64,000 nucleotides of DNA from Pseudozyma flocculosa PF-1. Lineage: Eukaryota > Basidiomycota > Ustilaginomycetes > Ustilaginales > Ustilaginaceae. Position 1 is the stretch's first letter. Each line of letters starts with the position of its first letter. Location of the stretch: contig NW_006920878.1 in the NCBI RefSeq assembly GCF_000417875.1, positions 359,279 to 423,278 on the forward strand, read 5' to 3'. The notes below the pieces were generated by a model, which saw only the letters and a list, made by a program, of their open reading frames with translations, made no database searches and had not been told where the DNA came from. Both the position numbers and the translations under genes were made by a program. Below, piece after piece: positions 56,699 to 64,000 of the stretch.

Positions 56699-59518
56699 TC
56701 ACACCTGGACGGGGCGATAGTAGACGGTGGTGACGTACTTGCGCTTGTAGCGCGTCGTGGTGCCCACGGCCAGTACGCCGCCCTTGATCGAGCTGGCAGT
56801 AAGGTGGTTGAGCACGACGTGGTTCGGAGCTGGCAAGATGCTGTTGTCGTCGACCGTCCCGCCTCCCCCGTTGCCCGCTGGGTTGGCGGGGGACGAGTTG
56901 AGAATCACCTTCTCGAGTTGCCGCGGCAGGGCTGGCGGGTTCGGCAACGCCGCATGCGACGTACCGCTGTCGTGCCGCTCGTGCTGGGGCCTCGAACGGG
57001 CCCCTTCAGACGAGTCGCCGCCGCCACCGCCGCTCAGCTCTTCCTCCTCGGCCTCTTGCGCCGCCAGCAACGATGCCGGAATCTCCCTCGTCCAGTCGTC
57101 CTCGGAGTCCTGGGCGTCATCGGGCCCAAAGAAGTCGTCGAGCTCGCCCCGACGTGCGGCGGCTGCTTTGCGCGCCTCCTCTATCAGGTCCATTGTCGTC
57201 CGCTTCGAATCGATCTTGCTGCTCCGATCCCGGCTGTGACCGCGACGTCGTTCCCGCTCGTCGGGCAGATCCTCGCCTGGCGCGCTCAGAGGGCCCGGAT
57301 GTGCCGGTCCCACGTTGGGGATCTCGACGTAGTTGACCAGGTTGCCGTCCCCATCGGTAGCCGTTGGCAGATCCCGCGACACGCGCCACCGATCGTCGAC
57401 GATGAACTTGAGCCGATGCGTGCCTGGCGGCAGGTGCAGCACGCACGAGTGGTCCCGCTTGGATCGGTGCAGCAGGATCTTTGACCGCCACTCGTTGGCG
57501 AACGTGCCCGTCACAAACACCTCGCGTCCGCCCGAAGTCCAGGTCAGTACGATCGGCATCAGCGGCGGTTGCTGCTGTTGATGCTGGTGCTGCTCGTGAT
57601 GGGCCGCAGACAGGCCCTTGGTCGGCGTCGAAATCTGACTGCTGCCCGTCGAGCGCGAAGGCGTATCGGAGCGGACCGAAATGCCCTCACGATCGGCGGG
57701 ATGCATGGCGCTCGTCGCGGCCTTGCCGGTCGGGGTCGTCGGCTGGTCGCTGCCGTGCGAGCTCATGCGCGTGAAGGCTGGGACGGCAGCGCTCGGCGGC
57801 GCCGAGGTTAGGCCTGGCGGCAACGCTGGTGTGTTGGCGCCGCTCTCGCCTCCGGTCTGGACGCTTATCAAGGGCTTGCGCGGCATCGTAGGCGAAGCCG
57901 GTGGCCCAACCGAGGTGGCAAATGTCGACGTCGGCGAGATGGGTCGTAGGGGCGCGACCTTTTCCGCTGTGGGCGTGAGCGCCCGTGGGCCGTAGGTCCC
58001 CGGAGTCGGCGTCGGCGTCCTGGAGTTGGCCCGATTAGCAGCCTCTTCCGCCGTCGCGCGCTCCAGACTGCGAGGTTCCCTCTCATTGTCCTCTGCGAAG
58101 TCAGACTCGCGGGCCTGGGACCGACCCCGTTCATCGGCCATGTCGATCGGCGCTGCGTTCCCGTCATCCGAGCCGTCGGCGGCCATTCTGGACGCGGCGG
58201 CCGCCTCCAAACCTGCGTCTGAATGGAGGTGCATCTGCCGCTCCTCCATCGGCGAGCTGACGCGGCTGGCGTGACCGGGGCCAATGACGATGTCGACCGG
58301 GTCGAGGACAGCAGCTGCCGCTCCTCCTCCGCTGAGCAGCCTGGTGTGTTTAGCGTCGTCCGAGAGCGGCGACGGCGACGAAGATCGCTCGTACTCGTCG
58401 TGATCCGTGGAGGCGTCGAACGCAGTTCCTAGGGGCGTCGTTGCCGATGCGTACGTGCTGGGTATCGTGGTGGGGATCTTGAGGTACGACGGCAGAGCCG
58501 CAGGCGGTCTTGAGGGCAGCGACTCGGCGTCGGCCGGGTGCGCCGACATGGGCATCGATGAAACGACGGGACTGGCTCCGCTCACTGGTGGCGAAGCGGC
58601 TGCATTCGTGCTGAGGCTGTTCCCGGTCTGCGGGAACATGCTGCCGGCCCCGCCGCCGATTCCGAAGAGGGGCAGCTTGTGGTGGGCGTGCGCGCTCACC
58701 GAGGGGACCTGCTGCGGCTGCGATGCGCCGATGCTACGTACGCTCGTGTGGCTCGGGACGGCAGAGCCTATCGCAGAAGAGGTCGAGGCTTGGCCCGAGC
58801 CTGCGGATCCCGTCGCTGAATGGTGGCTAGGTGTCCCTGACGCATAATGCGCATGCGTGGCCACCGAGGGGCTGGGGTGGGGCGATACAAAATGGCGCGG
58901 GTCGAAGCCCTGTGGCGTCCCTGGCGTGCCAGCGTCTCCTGTCGCCTTTCTGGATGCAGAGGGGCTCTTTCTGTGTTGCATGGGAAAGCAGGACAGAGAG
59001 GGCCAGGCTTGGTCAGTCGCCACCTCGACGTCGATTTCTGAGGATGAAAGGGCGAAGCGGCCATGTCATAGCAGCCAAGAGAGAGAGAGAGATGCTCACC
59101 TCACGACGGATTCCAACGCCGAGTTGCCAGAAGGCGTCGCAATCTCGTACTCTGGTATCATGCTGATCTGTTCCTCTGACCGCTCGACCTGCTTGCTGAG
59201 CGGGCTCTGTTCCTTGAGGTCGCCCGTGTCTGAGCCGCGACGGTGGGAGGACCAGAAGCCGGTCACGCTGCCGCTGCGGGAGCGAGACCTGTTTGGGCTG
59301 CTTGAGGACTCATCGTGACTGCTGATGCGGCCAAAGACGGGCGTGCCCCTGGTGGCGGACCTCGAGTTGGTGAGGGCGGCACCTGCTTTTTGACCGGTGT
59401 GAGCGAGGCTAGCGTGGGCGATGCTGTGGTACCGCCGGACGCTGGGTGAGCGCGCGCGTTGGAGGTCCGAGGGCCCACCGGCGGGGTCCTGCGCCGGATG
59501 GGAGGTGGTGTTGCCCAT
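56699..59518 (-). CDS. SNF1/AMPK beta subunit (Gal83/Sip1/Sip2 type), 896 aa
   Basis: Two minus-strand exons, 59518-59100 and 58970-56699, joined in phase 2 (GTGAGC, ACACAG; the split Arg codon is AG+A). The start MGNTTSHPAQ is a typical N-myristoylation signal. A glycogen-binding CBM48/AMPK1 domain lies at about residues 480-560: IVLTWTSGGREVFVTGTFANEW, LHLPPGTHRLKFIVDDRWRVS, NLVNYVEI. The C-terminal ASC/AMPKBI domain includes PPALPRQLEKVILN, PAPNHVVLNHL and the end TTTRYKRKYVTTVYYRPV. The beta subunit scaffolds the SNF1 kinase complex and sets its location. It is about three times longer than animal AMPK beta because of a Ser/Thr/Pro-rich disordered N-terminal region with many potential phosphorylation sites. 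Confidence 0.94.
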
Positions 59519-61478
59519 GCCAGACTAGGGCAGCGGCTATCGGAGCCTCGATGAAGGAACCCGTCGGAGAGTAGAGCAGTGTTGGGGTCGATAATGGGCT
59601 GGAGATGGCAAACGAGTTTGCAGCAGTAAAGGTCGAGTGACGGGAAATCAGACGTCGGGCAGTGTCGGCAGACAGCGCTGCTGTGCGCGGTGTCGGGAGT
59701 GAAGAGATTGTTGGCCGTTCAAGGTCGGGTTGGTACATACGAGTCCCCAACCTCAGCAAGGATGAGACCGGCGGCGATGGCCGGAAGCGTCCCGAAACGT
59801 CAGGTGGATCGGCCCGACTTCCGTCCTCTGCGTCGCCTTGGCACAAGCAGGCCTCGGAAGAGGTTCCGACGGCGGTCAGCGGGCCTACGGCGTTTCGGGC
59901 GGGCCGCCGGCGAGTGTCTGAGTGTCGATCGTCGGTCGCAAAGGCTTCGGGATGGGAGAGCAGGGTCGGCACGGCTATCGTACACCAAACAGGGTTGCGG
60001 GATTGGCGTCGAAGCGGGAGCGGTGAAGGATCAGGCCGAGGACCGCAGAGTAGTAGCAAGTGGACGAGGACGATGGAGAGGTAGAGGAAGAGATCGAGGA
60101 AGAAGCGACTCGTAAAGGACGGGGCCGAGGCCGGAGGAGGGCGTGTGCGCCGACGGCACCCGAGCTAACCTTGGTTGCTGCTGCTGCTGCTGCTGCTGTG
60201 GAGATGGCCGTGGCGGAGAGACAAGCAAGGCGGCGGCGCAGCGTGCAAAGGGCGAGGGGCCCCCTCTTTTTGCGTCGACTGACGGGCTGGTTGGCTGGCT
60301 TTGGGGAGGGGACAAGAGGGAGGCTTGGGAGTCGAGGACGGAGAGAGAGCTCGAATTTGATGCAGGTTGAGGCGCACATACGACGGGCGAGCTGCGCTGC
60401 GTTGGGCTCGGCTTGGCTTGCCTGCCTCGATGGTCCCGCCTGGTTCCAGCCTGTTCGCTGCAACGCTGCGCTCGCCCGTGGGCCTGCTCGGGTTGGCCCT
60501 GCCTGGCCCCACACGCACGCCGCACGCACGGGCTGCGGGCCTTCTCGCTCGCCTGCCTGTAGCGGCAGAGCACCGGGGGGCCCTGCATCGACCCTCGCAG
60601 AAGCGACCTGCAAAAGCCAGCAAGGCAGGCCAGGCTCGGCCACCGGCGGTCAGCCACCGACCACCCACCCAACCGCTCACGCGCAACTGCCTGCGTGGCC
60701 TGCCTCGTCGGCCGATGTGCCTGACGAGACGCACCGGTACATCCGCACGCACATCCACACACAGGCCAGCAGACTCGACGGGCGTAGGCAACGTAACTAC
60801 TGTATGTACATACGGGTCGGCCGCCTTCGCTGCCGGCGTACGTGTTGTCCGTCGTCGGTGGACTTGCGAAGCGGTGGCAAAAGAGTAGTGTGGCCTCCAC
60901 GGGGCCCGCCGGACGAAGCCGACTCGTGGAAGAAAGGGCGTCGATACCGGATCCTCGGGACGTGACGAGGTGATGCCCCTTCGTCACCACCACATGCTGC
61001 TTGCTGATGCCTGGTGGGGATCTTGGCCGGCGTCAGGGTCCACCCGAGGTTCGGCAGCTTGCGTCATACAGAGAATTCCGGTGCCCAGGCGCAGCGCCAT
61101 GGCGCGCCCTTCCGCCCGATCTGCCCTCAACCTCGGTGCCGCCCCGAATCCACCGTCTCGTCGTCACCTCCTCGTCGTGCCGGTGCCCGGTACCGGTTCG
61201 TACGGCAACGTGGCCGCCGCCTCGGTCGCCGCACTGTCAGCTTTTGATGCCCCGTCGTCATATACACGTCGCATACCTCCCCTCTCCTTCGCTTCGGGTC
61301 ACGTTGAGAGGGGGATGTGCAGATGAACCTCTCGCTGCCAGAAGTGGTACATAAGGCCGGACGAGGGAGACGGACGTTTGAAGTTGCTCTGACTCTGCTC
61401 ATCTCCTTATATCGACCAGGAAGAACGCATTCACGCCCTCCCGCCACCGTTCATTCACACCGTCATCCCATCACCATC
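59519..61478. other. Divergent intergenic region, AMPK beta / CsbD-like
   Basis: About 2 kb between divergent starts. Contains a CTG repeat at about 60175-60198 and GCCTGCCT-type short repeats near 60540-60630. Open frames of up to 320 codons have no recognised domain and are low-complexity. A GACTCTGCTC...TTATATC stretch near 61390-61415 may be the core promoter of the small gene at 61479. Confidence 0.5.
60175..60198. repeat. CTG trinucleotide repeat
   Basis: A run of (CTG)n on the + strand, (CAG)n on the strand of the AMPK beta leader. Confidence 0.8.
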
Positions 61479-61940
61479 ATGGCATCCTCGGGAGACTCTG
61501 CTTCGGCCAAGCGCGCCGCGGGACAGCTGCAGCAGGACCTCGGGAGCATCCAGGGCAGCAGCGGTCTCAAGGAGCAGGGTGAGTCGCGGTCCCCTTGCCG
61601 CTCCGTCCCTGCGGCGTTAGAGGCCATCGTCGACGACGTCGTTGAAGTCGCTTCGAATGAGCGCGCGGACTGACGCTCCCGTGGTCGATCTCCGGTTTCC
61701 TCGAGGCAGGAGACAAGGACGCTCAGGTTGGCACCGGAATGCAGAAGGCCAACGAACAGCCTGACGCCGCAGGGTGAGCGTCGTCGGCCTGCACTCCCAG
61801 TTGGCCACATCGTCCCCTCTGACCCTCGCTGTGTCTCGAAACCTTCCTCTTCCTCACACCTGTGCACGATGGCGAACGACAGCATGACCGATGCCGCCGG
61901 AGCCAAGGACCAGGTTCGCCAGCAGGCCGACCAGTCGTAA
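61479..61940 (+). CDS. Very small hydrophilic CsbD-like / Hmp1-like protein, 73 aa
   Basis: Three exons of 100, 64 and 58 nt: 61479-61578, 61710-61773 and 61883-61940. Donors are GTGAGT and GTGAGC, acceptors GGCAG and GACAG, and phases 1 and 2 agree. The product is short, rich in Gln, Ala, Gly and Asp/Lys, without hydrophobic segments or Cys: MASSGDSASAKRAAGQLQQD at the start, GDKDAQVGTGMQKANEQPDA in the middle and AAGAKDQVRQQADQS at the end. The pattern resembles CsbD-like stress proteins and the small Hmp1 protein described from Ustilago maydis (mismatch and cruciform DNA binding). The resemblance is by composition and a few motifs, so the link is tentative. The perfect intron phases support a real gene despite its size. 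Confidence 0.6.
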
Positions 61941-62151
61941 ATCGACGGGCGGGCGTGCCTGCCCGGTCTTCAATGAATCGATACTGCATACCCTCATGAG
62001 GCGGATGTCGACTTCAGAGAGCCGATGTCATCGTGGGAAGCGTTGCTGTCGGTGCGATGTGATGCTGAGATAGAGTACAAGGTGGCAGGGACTGGGCGGA
62101 ATCGTGACCAGGGTCTTTCGGGTCTTTTTGCGGAATGCGTCGTCTTGCGAA

Positions 62152-63393
62152 TCAGGCCTCGACCTCCATCTCGACGGGCCCGTGACCGGAGCGAGCGCCA
62201 CTGTCTGGCTCGCCGTCGCCGTCATCGTCTCGAAGGGGCGCGACGCCGATGCCCTCGCAGGCAGCCCGTATCTCCCTCCTCCACACACCGTCTTGCCAAT
62301 CATAGCCGCCGGCGCGGTAGCGCTGGATCTGCTCCTTGGTGATGTATGCCGGCTTGAGCCACGGGTCCTCATAGCCCACGCCCAACTTCTGCGGTACGCC
62401 CTCGAGCCCGCCCATGGCGGTCGGAGCTTTGCGCACCGTGAAGAGGCTCGAGGCATCGTCGAGGGTAGCAAGCGGTCCTTCGTAGTCGAGGATCATGTCG
62501 AGGGTCCATGCCCGTCGGTCGAGCGCATCGGCACCCCCGCCCGCCGCCGCCAGGGCAGCCTGTTGCTGCGCCTCCTTTTCCCTCCTCCGCTCTTCCCGTT
62601 CCTCGCGCTGCAGCCGCTCTTCGCGCTCCTGCTGTCGCTTCTTTTGCTTTTCCATGACGGCGTCGGGGTCGCCTCCGCGTTCGAGCTCGCGGACGATCTC
62701 GAGGCGCTCTCGCTCTCGCTCCTCTTTCTCCCGCTCCTCGACGAGACGCAGCCGCTCACCACGGGCGCGCTTGGCCTCGCGTGCGTCTTCGTCGGCCTTT
62801 GCCTGCCGCTCCGATTCCTGCAGCGTCTGCTGGGCCGAGTTGGCGATGGCCGAGCGATGGGCCGCCTGATACTGCTCGAGCTTTGCCTGGGTCCTTGGCA
62901 GGTCGATCTCGTGAATGAGGTTAAACGTGATCTCCTCGACCTCCTCGAGGTAGTTGTTGTACGCCGTCAGGTCGGGAAAGTCCTCCTCGCGGCGGTTGAA
63001 GAGCTTGGCGACGTTTTTGCGCACGGCCACCTCGCGTTCGACGCCGAGGTCCTGAAAGGTCTGGGCAGTGAACTGATTCTTGGAGACCTTTTTGCCGCAA
63101 TCTGGGCAGGGCGCAGGTCCGAGAGAGAATATGCGGTCGATGCAGGACTCGCACATCTTGTGATAGCACGGGCTCACGAGGAGGCGCAGCCGCGGGTTGA
63201 GGTAGCGGTCGGTCTTGCACTGCGGGCACTTGTCATCGGGAGAGGCAAACTCGCTCACCCTCCCACTCTTGTCCACGATGCCCTTGGGGCCCAGGTTGGG
63301 CGGCGGCGCCGAGGGTCGCGACGATGAGGGTCCGGCGCCAGGGCGGCCCGCAGCGTTGCGAGCAGCCGGTGGGGCCCTTCGCGGCGCCGACAT
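62152..63393 (-). CDS. TFB3: TFIIH/CAK subunit Tfb3 (MAT1), RING finger protein
   Basis: Intronless frame of 414 codons from ATG 63393. The upstream open frame lacks family sequence. The N-terminal C3HC4 RING finger is at about residues 52-100: CPQCKTD, then SPCYHKMCESCIDRIF and CPDCGKKV. The MAT1 region follows: KNQFTAQTFQDLGVEREVAVRKNVAKLFNRREEDFPDLTAYNNYLEEVEEITFNL, shown here only as a landmark in two parts, residues ~101-155. A long Glu/Arg/Lys coiled coil runs from ~175 to 275, then the C-terminal CAK-binding segment. Tfb3 bridges Kin28/CDK7-cyclin H to core TFIIH, serving both transcription initiation and repair. Confidence 0.94.
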   Translation of the reverse strand: MSAPRRAPPAARNAAGRPGAGPSSSRPSAPPPNLGPKGIVDKSGRVSEFASPDDKCPQCKTDRYLNPRLRLLVSPCYHKMCESCIDRIFSLGPAPCPDCGKKVSKNQFTAQTFQDLGVEREVAVRKNVAKLFNRREEDFPDLTAYNNYLEEVEEITFNLIHEIDLPRTQAKLEQYQAAHRSAIANSAQQTLQESERQAKADEDAREAKRARGERLRLVEEREKEERERERLEIVRELERGGDPDAVMEKQKKRQQEREERLQREEREERRREKEAQQQAALAAAGGGADALDRRAWTLDMILDYEGPLATLDDASSLFTVRKAPTAMGGLEGVPQKLGVGYEDPWLKPAYITKEQIQRYRAGGYDWQDGVWRREIRAACEGIGVAPLRDDDGDGEPDSGARSGHGPVEMEVEA

Positions 63394-64000
63394 TGCGACT
63401 CGGGTGGAGGGGAGGGCGTCGAGCGACACGGCCGCTTCTCGGAGCGGGGCTGGCGGCGGTAGTCCCTTGAGACCAGAGGGAGGAAAGAAGGCTGAAGCTC
63501 TCCGGTGTGTGGCGAGAGAGAGCCGGGCGATGGAGGAAGAGGTGAGCGAGGAGGCAGGCTCTTGGCCAACGTTGAAGTGGAGCAGCCCACGGCGGGACCC
63601 TGGCTCGAGCACGGCCCTTAGCCTCTTGTCGCACGAGAGCCTAACCGCAGCCGCTACCCGCAGCCGATCTTTTTTTCCTTGCTTCTGCTCTCGACCTCGA
63701 CTTGAGAAGAAAAAGGGCACCCGCTGCCCGTGCTTGCTTCCATCACGCCAACCATCACCATTCCCTTCCGTCTCTCCCGCACCTTTTGCTCCTTGCTGCG
63801 CAATAGGACCGTCGCACGCCCATCAGATGCTCGACCGTGTCGCCGTCTGTGTCATTCGCCGATCAACGCTACCGTCTTCGCTTCGCCTCGTGTCCCTCGC
63901 CGTCGGACCTGGAGCCTGCCCTACCCTGATCCTGCCCCAGCTCCTCGTCATTTCCCGCTTCACCTCCTTTCTCCGCCCACTACCCACACACCCGCCAGAA
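63394..64000. other. Promoter/leader region at right edge
   Basis: Upstream of Tfb3. From about 63720 to the edge the + strand is CT- and CA-rich (e.g. CCCACTACCCACACACCC at the very end), the same style as the leaders in front of other + strand genes here, so a further + strand gene probably starts just beyond the window. Confidence 0.5.

Noticed and set aside
60031..60993. 320-codon minus-strand open frame upstream of AMPK beta.
   Set aside because: Translation is Arg/Pro/Ser/Gln-rich over short repeats with no recognised domain; more likely leader or promoter.

Overview
The window looks like a nuclear contig from a GC-rich basidiomycete fungus, most probably of the Ustilaginomycotina (smuts and relatives). 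The evidence is many short introns with GTGAGT-type donors and CAG or TAG acceptors, CT-rich leaders before start codons, and typical fungal gene content. Placement below Basidiomycota is inference from style and gene content, not from a search. I rebuilt 22 protein-coding genes; all exon sets were checked for splice sites and reading phase. The first gene is cut by the left edge. A 232-base run of N lies at 18156-18387.

Layout, left to right. 1-16 kb: 3' end of a Cdc7/Cdc15-type septation kinase (+), a small predicted mitochondrial membrane protein (+), a four-span membrane protein (+), the complex I 51 kDa flavoprotein (+), a Nop6-like RRM protein (-), Tim8 (+), a secreted cysteine-rich protein (-) and the actin-interacting WD40 protein Aip1 (+). 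16-28 kb: a SET domain-Tad3 fusion (+, with the gap), telomerase reverse transcriptase on eight exons (-), the APC/C subunit Apc10/Doc1 (+) and an Sld2/Drc1-like replication factor (-). 28-46 kb: casein kinase 1 (+), a divergent secreted GH30-like protein with a Gly-Ser tail (-), a small secreted Ser-rich protein (+), Cox11 (+), Utp11 (+) and a secreted ferritin-like (Rds1-type) protein (+). 46-64 kb: Elongator subunit Elp4 (-), proteasome lid subunit Rpn5 (+), one reading frame holding two complete sugar transporters in tandem (+), the AMPK/SNF1 beta subunit (-), a very small CsbD/Hmp1-like protein (+), and the TFIIH/CAK subunit Tfb3/MAT1 (-). The right edge ends in what looks like the promoter or leader of a further + strand gene.

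Most genes are single-copy housekeeping genes with no operon logic. Neighbours alternate between divergent pairs sharing short promoters (TERT/Apc10, Nop6-like/Tim8, Elp4/Rpn5) and tightly convergent pairs (Tad3/TERT 104 bp apart, Apc10/Sld2 128 bp apart). I saw no transposon, rRNA, convincing tRNA, CRISPR array or biosynthetic cluster.

The most unusual items are: (1) the tandem fusion of an inositol-type and a hexose-type MFS transporter in one protein of about 1353 residues; (2) a casein kinase 1 gene whose conserved N-terminus can only be restored through a one-nucleotide exon; (3) the SET-Tad3 fusion; (4) a stop codon sitting directly on an intron donor at the end of the transporter, with an acidic open frame beyond the intron; and (5) a GH30-like protein that seems to lack the acid/base glutamate.
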